Shown here: positions 7,273 to 15,732 of the stretch, piece after piece
How positions within the stretch are numbered: the stretch's first letter is position 1
How the letters are laid out: each line of letters begins with the position of its first letter
Source: Modestobacter muralis
GTDB taxonomy: Bacteria; Actinomycetota; Actinomycetes; Mycobacteriales; Geodermatophilaceae
Length of the DNA: 37,280 nt
Reading direction: 5' to 3'
Assembly: GCF_010682105.1 (NCBI RefSeq)
Contig: NZ_JAAGWH010000048.1
Coordinates: forward strand, 1-37,280
The notes under the pieces: model-generated
Told to the model about the DNA's origin: nothing
The model's input: the letters and a program-made list of their open reading frames with translations, nothing else
The model's database searches: none
Program-made: the position numbers and the translations under genes

Positions 7273-7770
7273 TCAGTCGACGATGCGTGGCGGGCCTGCC
7301 CAGGGGCCCGCGAGCACCTCGACCAGCGACCCGGCCAGGCTGCGCGGGGCGAAGGACTCGGTGCTGGCGGTGAGCTCGGCGACCGACCACCAGCGGTGCG
7401 GCTGGTCGTCGGCCAGCTCCTCGTCGGTCCGCCCGCTCGGGTCGACGGTGTGGACGACGTCGCGCAGCGCGAAGTAGGTTTCCCGGGAGTCGACCACGGT
7501 CTCACCCCACGGCCACACGTGCCGGCGCAGCCACACCGGGCCCTCGAGCGCGGCCGGGTCGACGAGCAGGCCCAGTTCCTCGGCCAGCTCGCGGACGGCG
7601 GCGGTGCGCAGGTCCTCGCCGTCCTCGACACCACCGCCGGGGGTGTACCAGAACCGGACCGGCTGACCGAGCTGCGCGGCGGGCCCTCGGGAGCCCAGCA
7701 GCAGCACCCGCTGCTGCGGGTCGATCACCAGCACGCGGCTCGCCGGGCGGACCCAGGACGCAGCGGTCAC
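7273..7770 (-). CDS. Nudix hydrolase
   Basis: A 165-residue Nudix-superfamily enzyme that should hydrolyse a nucleoside-diphosphate-linked substrate; which one cannot be told. The Nudix box is complete: G46, E52, R60-E61, E64-E65 and G67 in the stretch from [10 protein letters not shown] to AEELGLLV. Catalytic Mg ligands are present. The start chosen is GTG at 7770, which overlaps the trmD stop by GTGA; longer frames upstream lie inside trmD. It sits between trmD and rplS, genes that are adjacent in many bacteria, and is translationally coupled to trmD. Confidence 0.9.
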   Translation of the reverse strand: MTAASWVRPASRVLVIDPQQRVLLLGSRGPAAQLGQPVRFWYTPGGGVEDGEDLRTAAVRELAEELGLLVDPAALEGPVWLRRHVWPWGETVVDSRETYFALRDVVHTVDPSGRTDEELADDQPHRWWSVAELTASTESFAPRSLAGSLVEVLAGPWAGPPRIVD

Positions 7771-8567
7771 GCCCGGCCCGGCGGGTCGGCGTCCAGGGCG
7801 GCGCGGTCGGCGGCGTCCAGCGCCCCGTCGGGCAGCGCGGCCAGCAGGTCGGGACGGCGGTCGGCGGTGCGGCGCAGCGACTGCCCACGCCGCCACCGGG
7901 CGATCGCGGCGTGGTCGCCGGACAGCAGCACCGGCGGGACCTCCAGCCCCTGCCATGAGGCGGGGCGGGTGTAGGACGGGCCCTCGAGCAGGCCGTCGGC
8001 GTGCGAGTCGAACTCGACGGAGTCGGCGTTGCCGACCACGCCGGGGATCAGCCGGGTGACCGCCTCGACCATCACCAGCACCGCGGACTCGCCGCCGGCC
8101 AGCACGTAGTCACCGATCGAGACCTCCGAGACCGGACCGGAGCCCGCGGCCCAGTCCGCGACGCGCTGGTCGATGCCCTCGTAGCGACCGCAGGCGAAGA
8201 CCAGCCCGGGCTCGGTGGCCCACTGCGCCGCCACGGCCTGCGTGAAGGGGCGCCCGGCCGGCGTCGGCACCACCAGCCGGGTGCCCGGCGGGCGGACGGC
8301 CTCGAGCGCTCGGCCCCAGGGCTCGGGGCGCATGACCATCCCGGGACCGCCGCCGTACGGGGAGTCGTCGACGGTGCGGTGCACGTCACCGGTCCACTGC
8401 CGCAGGTCGTGGACGCCGATGTCGACGAGGCCGCGCTGGGCGGCCTTGCCCAGCAGCGACTGGCCCAGCGGGGCGAGGTACTCGGGGAAGATGGTCAGGA
8501 CGTCGACCCGGAACGCCGCCCGGGGTCCGGCGCCCACCGGTGCGGCGTCCACAGGTGCGTCGCTCAC
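7767..8567 (-). CDS. trmD: tRNA (guanine37-N1)-methyltransferase
   Basis: Methylates G37 next to the anticodon, using S-adenosylmethionine, to prevent +1 frameshifting. 266 residues with the deep trefoil-knot SAM site: [15 protein letters not shown] and [15 protein letters not shown]. Also [11 protein letters not shown] near the N terminus and [15 protein letters not shown] in the C-terminal half, all standard for TrmD. The GTG start at 8567 overlaps the rimM stop (GTGA); the first 18 residues are a non-conserved extension before [13 protein letters not shown]. The stop overlaps the Nudix start in the same way. Confidence 0.97.
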   Translation of the reverse strand: MSDAPVDAAPVGAGPRAAFRVDVLTIFPEYLAPLGQSLLGKAAQRGLVDIGVHDLRQWTGDVHRTVDDSPYGGGPGMVMRPEPWGRALEAVRPPGTRLVVPTPAGRPFTQAVAAQWATEPGLVFACGRYEGIDQRVADWAAGSGPVSEVSIGDYVLAGGESAVLVMVEAVTRLIPGVVGNADSVEFDSHADGLLEGPSYTRPASWQGLEVPPVLLSGDHAAIARWRRGQSLRRTADRRPDLLAALPDGALDAADRAALDADPPGRA

Positions 8568-9079
8568 AGGTCGAGGAGCCCCTCGGGTGGGTCGACGACC
8601 AGCCGTCCCGCTGCCACGTCGACGGTGGGGACGATGGCGCTGACGAAGGGCACCAGCAGCTCACCGCCGCCGGTGCGGGCCACCACCAGCAGCTCGGTGC
8701 CCTCGTGGCGCACGCCGGTGACCTCGCCGATCGGCGAGCCGTCGGGCAGCACGGCGGCCAGCCCGACGAGCTGGTGGTCGTAGAAGGAGTCGGGGTCCTC
8801 CAGCGGAGGCAGCTCCGCGACGGGGACCAGCAGCTGGGTGTTGCGCAGCGCGTCGGCGGCCTCGCGGTCGGCCACCACCGTGCCGTCGGGCAGGACCAGC
8901 GTGAGCAGCAGCGTGCCGCTGTGCCAGCGGGCTGCCTCGATGGTGAGCGGGCCTCGCGCGGCCGGGTCGGTGAGCAGCGCCGTCCCGGGGGCGAAGCGCA
9001 GGTCGGGGTCGTCGGTGCGCACCTCGACGGTCACCTGACCACGGACACCGTGGGGCCGGCCGATGCGGCCGACCACCAC
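8564..9079 (-). CDS. rimM: Ribosome maturation factor RimM
   Basis: Binds S19 and helps assemble the 30S head. 171 residues: the N-terminal RimM barrel starts at [19 protein letters not shown] and the C-terminal PRC-barrel contains [15 protein letters not shown] and [13 protein letters not shown]. The start is GTG at 9079 (a second GTG is the next codon), 44 bases after the khpA stop. It lies in the rpsP-khpA-rimM-trmD order typical of actinobacteria, and its stop overlaps the trmD start. Confidence 0.95.
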   Translation of the reverse strand: MVVGRIGRPHGVRGQVTVEVRTDDPDLRFAPGTALLTDPAARGPLTIEAARWHSGTLLLTLVLPDGTVVADREAADALRNTQLLVPVAELPPLEDPDSFYDHQLVGLAAVLPDGSPIGEVTGVRHEGTELLVVARTGGGELLVPFVSAIVPTVDVAAGRLVVDPPEGLLDL

Positions 9080-9123
9080 GGTGTCGGTGTTCTGCGGGGT
9101 GGCGCCAGGGGCGCCGGGAGTGC

Positions 9124-9360
9124 TCAGCGCCCGTCGGTGTCGACGACGTCGACCCGGAGGCCGCGTCCACCGACACCGGTCATGACCTGGCGCAGGGCCT
9201 TGGCGGTGCGCCCGCCGCGGCCGATGACCTTGCCGAGGTCCTCGGGGTGGACCCGGACCTCGAGGGTCTTGCCGCGCCGGCCGTTGACCAGGTCGACCAC
9301 GACGTCGTCGGGGTTGTCGACGATGCCCTTGACCAGGTGCTCGAGCGCCTCTTCCAGCAC
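9124..9360 (-). CDS. khpA: KH-domain RNA-binding protein KhpA
   Basis: A 78-residue single KH domain with the GxxG loop in VIGRGGRTAKALR (residues 45-57). KhpA-type proteins bind RNA and partner with KhpB/Jag in several bacteria. Encoded directly between rpsP (3-base gap) and rimM, its usual position. Start GTG at 9360. Confidence 0.95.
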   Translation of the reverse strand: MLEEALEHLVKGIVDNPDDVVVDLVNGRRGKTLEVRVHPEDLGKVIGRGGRTAKALRQVMTGVGGRGLRVDVVDTDGR

Positions 9361-9363
9361 GTC

Positions 9364-9879
9364 TTACTCGGCGGCGGCAGCCGGCTCGGCCGCAGCCGGC
9401 TCAGCGGCAGCAACCGGGGTCTCGGCGACCGGAGCAGCGTCGGCGGCCGGGGCAGCGTCAGCAACCGGGGCAGCGGGGGTCGCGTCGGCCTTGGGGGCGG
9501 CCTTCTTCTTCGGGGTGGTGGCGTCGACGGCCGGCTCACCCATGGAGGCGCGGGCGGCCTCCTCGTAGATGGCCTTCTTGTCGGCCTTGGGGGCCGCGAC
9601 GCGCATGGGGGCCGGAGCCGGCTCGCCCTTGAACTTCTGCCAGTCACCGGTCACCCGGAAGATGGCGCGGACGGCCTCGGTCGGCTGCGCGCCGACACCG
9701 AGCCAGTAGGCGGCGCGCTCGGCGTCGACCTCCATGAAGGACGGGTCCTCCTTGGGGTGGTACTTGCCGATCGTCTCGATCGAACGACCGTCCCGCTTGG
9801 TGCGGGCGTCGGCGACGACGATGCGGTAGTACGGCGCGCGCATCTTGCCCAGGCGCATGAGCTTGATCTTGGTGGCCAC
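9364..9879 (-). CDS. rpsP: 30S ribosomal protein S16 with Ala/Pro tail
   Basis: A 171-residue S16. The conserved part is the first 85 or so residues ([31 protein letters not shown] as separate motifs, then [10 protein letters not shown] and [13 protein letters not shown]). The second half is a low-complexity tail rich in Ala, Pro and Lys, a feature of many actinobacterial S16 proteins and of unknown role. Start GTG at 9879 with GAGGAG about 13 bases upstream; a longer frame to 9942 is not supported by family length. First gene of the ribosomal run and divergent from the VOC gene. Confidence 0.96.
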   Translation of the reverse strand: MATKIKLMRLGKMRAPYYRIVVADARTKRDGRSIETIGKYHPKEDPSFMEVDAERAAYWLGVGAQPTEAVRAIFRVTGDWQKFKGEPAPAPMRVAAPKADKKAIYEEAARASMGEPAVDATTPKKKAAPKADATPAAPVADAAPAADAAPVAETPVAAAEPAAAEPAAAAE

Positions 9880-10034
9880 GAGTGTGGTGTGCTCCTCGAA
9901 CGTGTGTGGTTGCTCGCCGGACGGACGCGTGGGGGTACGCACGGGGCGGAGCGATGGACACGGCCGGCGACGGTGAGAGGGCCGCCCACCGGCGTGTTCG
10001 ACAGCCCATGATGCCAGATCCCCGGAGGAGTGCT

Positions 10035-10436
10035 GTGACCAGGACCGGACTGCTGCACCATGTGGAGATCTGGGTGCCCGACCTGGCCCGCGCGGAGCGG
10101 TCCTGGGGCTGGCTGCTCACCCGGCTCGGCGCCGAGCCGTTCCAGGCGTGGGCGCACGGTCGCTCTTGGCGCAGCGGTGACACCTACGTCGTCCTCGAAC
10201 AGTCCCCGGCACTGGTCGGCGAGGGGCACAACCGCCGCTCCCCCGGGCTCAATCACCTGGCGTTCTGGTTCGACGGCGACCTGGACGCGTTGGTCGCCGA
10301 GGCGCCCGGGCACGGCTGGACGCTGCTGTTCCCCGACCGGCACCCGCACGCCGGCGGGCCCGACCACCGGGCCGCCTACCTGGAGGACGGCGACGGCTAC
10401 GAGGTGGAGCTGGTCGCCCGGGGTCCGGCCACCTGA
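10035..10436 (+). CDS. VOC (glyoxalase/bleomycin resistance) family protein
   Basis: A 133-residue vicinal-oxygen-chelate protein. The two halves carry typical metal-ligand positions: LLHHVEIWV at the N terminus (first His), Glu in [17 protein letters not shown] (second His) and DGYEVELVA near the C terminus (last Glu). The substrate cannot be predicted; VOC members include glyoxalases, dioxygenases and antibiotic-binding proteins. Start GTG at 10035, five bases after a strong GGAGGAG site. Divergent from rpsP and convergent with proS. One of the few plus-strand genes here. Confidence 0.88.
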   Translation: MTRTGLLHHVEIWVPDLARAERSWGWLLTRLGAEPFQAWAHGRSWRSGDTYVVLEQSPALVGEGHNRRSPGLNHLAFWFDGDLDALVAEAPGHGWTLLFPDRHPHAGGPDHRAAYLEDGDGYEVELVARGPAT

Positions 10437-10476
10437 CCGACCGTCCCGCCGGTGCGGGACGCGGCGGGACGGTCGG
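10437..10476. terminator. Bidirectional terminator between VOC gene and proS
   Basis: A perfect 14-bp stem, CCGACCGTCCCGCC with its complement at 10463-10476, and a 12-base loop. It starts immediately after the VOC stop and ends nine bases before the proS stop, so it can serve both convergent genes. Confidence 0.75.
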
Positions 10477-10485
10477 CGAGGTGGC

Positions 10486-12234
10486 TCAGGCCCGGACGGC
10501 GGCGAGGACGGCGGTGGCGGCCTCGGCGACCGGCACCTCCGAGCGCTCGCCGGTGGCCCGGTCCCGGACCTCGATGACGCCCTCGGCCAGGCCGCGGCCC
10601 ACCGTGACGATCGTCGGCATCCCCAGCAGCTCGGCGTCCTTGAACTTCACCCCGGGGCTGACCTTGGGCCGGTCGTCGAAGAGCACGGTCAGCCCGGCGG
10701 CGACCAGCTCACCGGCGAGGGTCTCGGCGAACTCCATGACCGCGGCGTCCTTGCCGGTGGCGACCAGGTGCACGTCGGCCGGGGCGATCGACCGCGGCCA
10801 GACCAGGCCCAGCTCGTCGTGCATCGACTCGGCGATGGCGGCCACGGCCCGGGAGACACCGACGCCGTAGGAGCCCATGGTGACGGTGACCAGCTTGCCG
10901 TTCTCGTCGAGCACCTTGAGGTCCAGCGCCTCGGCGTACTTGCGGCCGAGCTGGAAGATGTGGCCCATCTCCACGCCGCGGGCCAGCTCCAGCGGACCGG
11001 AGCCGTCCGGGGCGGGGTCGCCGGCGAGCACCTCGGCGGCCTCGATCACGCCGTCCCAGGTGAAGTCCCGGCCGGCGACGAGGTCGAAGACGTGCTTGCC
11101 GTGCTCGTTGGCGCCGGTGATCCAGCGGGAGCCGGGGACGACGCGGGGGTCGACCAGGTAGCGGATGCCCGACGTCCCCTCGGTGCCCAGCACCTGCGGC
11201 CCGATGTAGCCCTTCACCAGCGCGGGGTGCGCGGCGAAGTCGGTGAAGACGTCGATCTCGGCCGGGGCGACCTGGGCCTCGAGCCGCTTGGCGTCGACCT
11301 CCCGGTCACCGGGCAGGCCGATGACCAGCGGCTCGCGCGTGCCGTCGGGGTGCACGAGGGTGACCACGACGTTCTTCAACGTTGCGGCCGCGGTGTACCC
11401 GGCGTCGGGGAACCGCTCGTTCGCCATCGCGACCAGCGAGGCGATGGTCGGGGTGTCGGGGGTGTCCTCGACGTGGGCCGCGGGCAGCCCGTCGAAGGGG
11501 ACCGACTCCGGGACGACGGTGCGCACCGCCTCCACGTTGGCCGCGTACCCACCGGCCGAGCGGACGAAGGTGTCCTCACCGATCGACGTCGGGTGCAGGA
11601 ACTCCTCGCTCTTGGAACCGCCCATCGCCCCGGACATCGCCGAGACGATCACGTACTCCAGCCCGAGCCGGTCGAAGATCCGGATGTAGGCGGCGCGGTG
11701 CGCGGCGTAGGAGGCGTCCAGCCCGGCGTCGTCCACGTCGAAGGAGTAGCTGTCCTTCATGGTGAACTCGCGGCCGCGGAACAGCCCGGCGCGGGGCCGC
11801 GCCTCGTCCCGGTACTTCGTCTGGATCTGGTAGAGCGAGACCGGCAGGTCCTTGTAGGAGCCGTAGAGGTCCTTCACCAGGAGCGTGAACATCTCCTCGT
11901 GCGTGGGGCCGAGCAGGAAGTCGTTGCCCCGGCGGTCCTTGAGGCGGAAGAGGTTGTCGCCGTACTCGGTCCAGCGGCCGGTCGCCTCGTAGGGCTCACG
12001 CGGCAGCAGCGCAGGGAAGTGCACCTCCTGCGCGCCCATCGCGTCCATCTCCTCGCGGACGATGCGCTCGACGTTCCGGAAGACCCGCCAGCCCAGCGGC
12101 AGCCAGGTGAAGCCTCCTGGCGCCGCACGCCGGATGTAGCCGCCGCGGGCGAGCAGGCGGTGGCTGGGGACCTCGGCATCGGCCGGGTCGTCGCGCAGGG
12201 TGCGCAGGAACAGGGAAGACATCCGAAGGAGCAC
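10486..12234 (-). CDS. proS: Prolyl-tRNA synthetase
   Basis: Charges tRNA-Pro; class II synthetase of the bacterial ProS type, 582 residues, with the YbaK-like editing insertion in the middle ([14 protein letters not shown] to [12 protein letters not shown]). Class II motifs are visible: [38 protein letters not shown], and [17 protein letters not shown] near the end, with the anticodon-binding domain at the C terminus ([20 protein letters not shown]). I chose GTG at 12234 because [16 protein letters not shown] matches the MITRMS-type start of actinobacterial homologues; the ATG at 12222 is the alternative. Confidence 0.96.
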   Translation of the reverse strand: MLLRMSSLFLRTLRDDPADAEVPSHRLLARGGYIRRAAPGGFTWLPLGWRVFRNVERIVREEMDAMGAQEVHFPALLPREPYEATGRWTEYGDNLFRLKDRRGNDFLLGPTHEEMFTLLVKDLYGSYKDLPVSLYQIQTKYRDEARPRAGLFRGREFTMKDSYSFDVDDAGLDASYAAHRAAYIRIFDRLGLEYVIVSAMSGAMGGSKSEEFLHPTSIGEDTFVRSAGGYAANVEAVRTVVPESVPFDGLPAAHVEDTPDTPTIASLVAMANERFPDAGYTAAATLKNVVVTLVHPDGTREPLVIGLPGDREVDAKRLEAQVAPAEIDVFTDFAAHPALVKGYIGPQVLGTEGTSGIRYLVDPRVVPGSRWITGANEHGKHVFDLVAGRDFTWDGVIEAAEVLAGDPAPDGSGPLELARGVEMGHIFQLGRKYAEALDLKVLDENGKLVTVTMGSYGVGVSRAVAAIAESMHDELGLVWPRSIAPADVHLVATGKDAAVMEFAETLAGELVAAGLTVLFDDRPKVSPGVKFKDAELLGMPTIVTVGRGLAEGVIEVRDRATGERSEVPVAEAATAVLAAVRA

Positions 12235-12304
12235 GGGTGGAGTCTCCCAGGCGGCCCGGGACGTGCGTCCACGGGTTTGACGGGCCGCCCGGGGGACGCC
12301 GCGG

Positions 12305-12475
12305 TCAGGCCGGTTCGGGCACGCCGCCGGGGTCGCCACCGGGGTCGCCGGGCGTCGGCTCGATCGGCGGCGGGGGCAGCGGCTCCGGCGCGTCGGGCAG
12401 CAGCTCACCCGGGTCGTCCGGGATGGGCACGGTCGGGTCGATCAGGGGCTCCGGCTCGGGCAGTGGCGACACCAT
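12305..12475 (-). CDS. Proline-rich 56-residue protein
   Basis: A 56-residue acidic, Pro-rich peptide ([20 protein letters not shown], then [18 protein letters not shown]) lying between the amidohydrolase and proS. No signal peptide, membrane helix or known domain. Base use agrees with coding in this frame (GC at third positions), but a compositional artefact is possible. No clear ribosome-binding site. I assign no function. Confidence 0.5.
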   Translation of the reverse strand: MVSPLPEPEPLIDPTVPIPDDPGELLPDAPEPLPPPPIEPTPGDPGGDPGGVPEPA

Positions 12476-12513
12476 CGCAGCAGTCAACCAGCGCCCGGCC
12501 GTCCGCGACAGGC

Positions 12514-13599
12514 TCAGGCGACGACGACGCCGCGCAGCACCGTCCGTTGCGGCCGGGTGAGCGTGTCCAGGTCCCGCCGCGGGTCGCTGTCGTAGACGAC
12601 GAGGTCGGCCGGCGCCCCCTCGACGATGCCGGGCAGGCCGAGCCACTCACGCGCGGCCCACGACCCCGCGGCCAGCGCCGCCTCGGCCGGCAGCCCGGCG
12701 GTGTGCAGCGCCCGGATCTCCGCGGCGATGACGCCGTGCTCGATCCCACCGCCGGCGTCGGTGCCGGCGAACACCGGGACCCCGGCCTCATAGGCGGCCC
12801 GCACCACCGCCCCCGAGCCCGCGTACAGCCGCCGCATCGTGGAGGCGTAGGCGGGGAACTTCCGCTCCCCCGAGTCCGCGAAGCCGGGGAAGTTCTCCAC
12901 GTTGACCAGCGTCGGGACGACGGCGGTGCCACGCGCCGCCATCTCCCCCACCAGCTCCTCGGTCAGCCCGGTGCCGTGCTCGATGCAGTCGATGCCGGCG
13001 GCGATGAGCGCGGGCAGGGCGTCGGTGCCGAAGGTGTGCGCGGTGACCCGGGCGCCCTCCTCGTGCGCGGCGGCGACCGCCGCGGCCACCACGTCGTCGG
13101 GCCACTCGGGCGCCAGGTCGCCGATCCCCCGGTCGATCCAGTCGCCCACCAGCTTGACCCAGCCGTCGCCGGCCCGGGCCTGCACGCGCACCTGCTCGAC
13201 CAGGTCGCCCGGCTCGAGCTCGAGGGCGAGTGCGGGGATGTACCGGCGGGTGGCGGCCAGGTGCCGGCCGGCCCGCACGATCCGCGGGAGGTCGTCGAAG
13301 TCGTCGAGGGCCCGGGTGTCGACCGGCGACCCGCAGTCGCGCAGCGCCAGCACCCCGGCGGCCCGCTCGACCAGGGCCTGCTCGCGCAGCCCCGGCAGGT
13401 CGGTCACGTGGGCACCGCCGAGGGCGATGCCCACGTGGCAGTGCGCGTCCACCAGGCCGGGCAGCAGGTACCCGCCCCGGCTGACCGTCTCCGCACCCGG
13501 CACGCGGTCGAACGTGATCCGGCCGCGGTCGACCCACAGGTCCCGGTGCTCGCCCTCGGGGAGGACGACGCCGGCCAGGTGGAGCGCACGGTCGGTCAC
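12514..13599 (-). CDS. Metal-dependent amidohydrolase
   Basis: A 361-residue amidohydrolase-superfamily enzyme with an imidazolonepropionase/prolidase-like pattern: LLPGLVDAHCHVG (HxH metal ligands near residue 53), a possible carbamylated Lys in WVKLVGD, His in VTAHTFGTDA, His in DCIEHGTG, and the catalytic Asp in VFAGTDAGGG. The last strand, GIVEGAPADLVVYDSDP, closes the composite beta-sandwich. The substrate is unknown. It begins four bases after the ffh stop and so is probably co-transcribed with ffh, although no functional link is obvious. Confidence 0.92.
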   Translation of the reverse strand: MTDRALHLAGVVLPEGEHRDLWVDRGRITFDRVPGAETVSRGGYLLPGLVDAHCHVGIALGGAHVTDLPGLREQALVERAAGVLALRDCGSPVDTRALDDFDDLPRIVRAGRHLAATRRYIPALALELEPGDLVEQVRVQARAGDGWVKLVGDWIDRGIGDLAPEWPDDVVAAAVAAAHEEGARVTAHTFGTDALPALIAAGIDCIEHGTGLTEELVGEMAARGTAVVPTLVNVENFPGFADSGERKFPAYASTMRRLYAGSGAVVRAAYEAGVPVFAGTDAGGGIEHGVIAAEIRALHTAGLPAEAALAAGSWAAREWLGLPGIVEGAPADLVVYDSDPRRDLDTLTRPQRTVLRGVVVA

Positions 13600-13603
13600 C
13601 GGG

Positions 13604-15184
13604 TCAACGGCCCTGCTGGTCCTTGAACTGGCTGAAGTCCAGCTTGCTCAGGTCCGGCAGCGCCTGACCCGGGGGCAGGCCCGGCATGCCACCGGGCAGC
13701 CCGCCCGGGAGCTGGCCGGGGAAGCCCGCGCCGCCCATGGCGCCGGGGGCACCGATCGCCCGGCGGGCCGGGGGCTTCTTGGCGCCGCCCTTGCCCTTCT
13801 TGCCCTTGCCCCGGGTGGCTGCGGCCTGCTGCTGACGGCCGCGGGCCTTCTTCGACATCGGGCCCATGCCGGGCATGCCCATGCTGCCGGCCATCTGGCC
13901 CATCATCTTCTGGGCCTGACCGAAGCGCTCCAGCAGCTGGTTGACGTCGGTGACGCTCACGCCGGAGCCGTTGGCGATGCGCACCCGCCGCGAGGCGTTG
14001 ATGATCTTGGGGGTGACCCGCTCGGCCGGGGTCATCGACCGGATGATCGCCGCGGTGCGGTCCAGGTCGCGGTCGTCGACCTGCTTGAGCTGCTCCTTCA
14101 TCTGCCCGGCACCGGGCAGCATGCCGAGCAGGTTCGCGATCGGCCCCATCTTGCGGATGGCCAGCATCTGCTCGAGGAAGTCCTCGAGGGTGAAGCCCTC
14201 GCGGCTGGCCAGCTTGCCGGCCATCTTCTCGGCCTGGTCGGCGTCGAAGGCCTGCTCGGCCTGCTCGATGAGGGTCAGGACGTCGCCCATGCCGAGGATG
14301 CGCGAGGCCATCCGCTCGGGGTGGAAGACGTCGAAGTCGGCCAGCTTCTCGCCGGTCGAGGCGAACATGATCGGCTGGCCGGTGACGTGGCGGACCGACA
14401 GCGCGGCACCACCGCGGGCGTCGCCGTCGAGCTTGGTGAGCACGACACCGGAGAAGCCGACGCCGTCCTGGAAGGCCAGCGCCGTGTTCACGGCGTCCTG
14501 GCCGATCATCGCGTCGACGACGAACAGCGTCTCGTCGGGTGAGACGGCGTCGCGGATGCCGGCGGCCTGGGCCATCAGCTCGGCGTCGATGCCCAGCCGG
14601 CCGGCGGTGTCGACGACGACAACGTCGTGCATGGTGCGCCGGGCGTGCTCGATGGACTCCCGCGCCACGGCGATCGGGTCGCCCACGCCGTTGCCCGGCT
14701 CGGGGGCGTAGACGTCGACGCCGGCCTGGCCGGCGACCACGGACAGCTGCTGCACGGCGTTGGGCCGCTGCAGGTCACACGCCACCAGCAGCGGGGTGTG
14801 CCCCTGCGCCTTGAGCCAGCGGCCGAGCTTGCCGGCCAGGGTCGTCTTGCCCGCACCCTGCAGGCCGGCGAGCATGATCACCGTCGGCGACTGCTTGGCG
14901 TAGCGGATCCGGCGGGTCTCCCCGCCCAGGACGTCGACGAGCTCCTCGTTGACGATCTTGATGATCTGCTGCGCGGGGTTCAGCGCGCCGGTGACCTCCG
15001 CGCCGCGCGCGCGCTCCTTGACGGAGGCGATGAACGAGCGGACGACGGGCAGCGCGACGTCGGCCTCGAGCAGGGCGATCCGGATCTCGCGCGCGGTGGC
15101 GTCGATGTCCTCGTCGGAGAGCCGGCCCTTGCCGCGCAGACCGGTGAAGACCTTGTCCAGGCGGTCGGAGAGGGTCTCGAACAC
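13604..15184 (-). CDS. ffh: Signal recognition particle protein Ffh
   Basis: SRP54 GTPase that binds signal peptides and 4.5S RNA and delivers ribosomes to FtsY. 526 residues. N domain 1-90; G domain with P-loop GLQGAGKTTLAGK (from 107), VVVDTAGR, and TKLDGDARGG; Met-rich M domain from about 300 (FLEQMLAIRKMGPIANLLGMLPG, and SGVSVTDVNQLLERFGQAQKMM). The C-terminal 80 residues are basic then Gly/Pro/Met-rich, a known low-complexity tail in actinobacteria. GTG start at 15184 with GAGGA eight bases upstream. Partner FtsY is also in this window. Confidence 0.98.
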   Translation of the reverse strand: MFETLSDRLDKVFTGLRGKGRLSDEDIDATAREIRIALLEADVALPVVRSFIASVKERARGAEVTGALNPAQQIIKIVNEELVDVLGGETRRIRYAKQSPTVIMLAGLQGAGKTTLAGKLGRWLKAQGHTPLLVACDLQRPNAVQQLSVVAGQAGVDVYAPEPGNGVGDPIAVARESIEHARRTMHDVVVVDTAGRLGIDAELMAQAAGIRDAVSPDETLFVVDAMIGQDAVNTALAFQDGVGFSGVVLTKLDGDARGGAALSVRHVTGQPIMFASTGEKLADFDVFHPERMASRILGMGDVLTLIEQAEQAFDADQAEKMAGKLASREGFTLEDFLEQMLAIRKMGPIANLLGMLPGAGQMKEQLKQVDDRDLDRTAAIIRSMTPAERVTPKIINASRRVRIANGSGVSVTDVNQLLERFGQAQKMMGQMAGSMGMPGMGPMSKKARGRQQQAAATRGKGKKGKGGAKKPPARRAIGAPGAMGGAGFPGQLPGGLPGGMPGLPPGQALPDLSKLDFSQFKDQQGR

Positions 15185-15292
15185 AGCACGTCCTCACAGC
15201 ACTCGGGCGTGCAGCCGGCTGCGGCCCCGCGGGGCCGGCGGACCGGCTCGGGCTCCCGGGGCCACCCCGGGGCCGTCACGCCACCTGTCTCC

Positions 15293-15298
15293 AGCGTA
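15293..15298 (-). promoter_or_regulatory. Possible -10 of the ffh promoter
   Basis: TACGCT on the minus strand, fitting TAnnnT, about 108 bases before the ffh start within the 234-bp gap 15185-15418. No good -35 is found at 17 bp, so the call is weak. The rest of the gap holds a GC palindrome near 15210-15240 and the repeat element at its right end. Confidence 0.3.
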
Positions 15299-15345
15299 AT
15301 GGCCCCCCGACCGGCGCAGGCGGTCGCGACCCTCTGCGAGGGGTA

Positions 15346-15421
15346 GGACCCGTCCTCCTCATGCCTCGGGAGCTCAGCACGAGCCTCTGAACGCCGGCGG
15401 GGGCAGCGGGGCCCTTCCTCA
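15346..15421 (-). repeat. Stop-codon-linked stem-loop element, degenerate copy (R1)
   Basis: On the minus strand the zinc-ribbon gene ends TGAGGAAGGGCCCCGC, resembling the TGACGAAGGACCCC head found after recG and after the small coiled-coil gene. The far end (GGACGGGTCC on the minus strand) resembles the GGACGGGGCC arm of the recG copy, and a GAGCTC-centred inner part is shared. The outer arms no longer pair well, so this is a decayed or distant member. Confidence 0.4.
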
Positions 15422-15610
15422 GGCGGCGCGGTGCCCGAGCTCGGCCCGCGGGGTGGCCGACCACCCGATGACCAGTGCGGTGCCGCAGTCGGTGCACGCC
15501 CACTCGGGGCAGGCGCTGCCGTCCGCGGTGTGGCCGTCGGTGCAGGTGGGCTGCTCGAAGTCGGTGTCCTCGCCGCAGGTCGGGCAGGGCAGGGTCTGCA
15601 GGTCGCTCAT
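15419..15610 (-). CDS. Small zinc-ribbon protein
   Basis: A 63-residue protein with two CxxC knuckles (CPTCGED and CTDCGTAL) plus two more cysteines between them (CTDG and CPEW), so it should bind one or two zinc ions. Function unknown. ATG at 15610 with AGGGGA nine bases upstream. It lies alone between glnD and ffh. Confidence 0.8.
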   Translation of the reverse strand: MSDLQTLPCPTCGEDTDFEQPTCTDGHTADGSACPEWACTDCGTALVIGWSATPRAELGHRAA

Positions 15611-15732
15611 GGCGTCCCCTCTCGTCTCGGCGCCGGGCGTCGTCCGGCACGAGCGAACGTGCCACGGGGGTACGACAGAACGCGGCAGCCACCGGCCCGC
15701 GTGTCGCGTCCGACCGCGGGCCGGGCGCCCTG

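Noticed and set aside
9364-9560. Ala/Pro codon repeats resembling a short tandem array
   Set aside because: This is the S16 C-terminal extension in frame, without CRISPR-like spacers or constant repeat length.
10060-13626. A 1,188-codon open frame antisense to proS and the amidohydrolase
   Set aside because: Same compositional effect; both genes on the minus strand have full catalytic motifs.
13604-13870. Gly/Pro/Met repeats that look like a tandem repeat
   Set aside because: They encode the low-complexity tail of Ffh, usual in actinobacteria; no exact DNA periodicity is seen.
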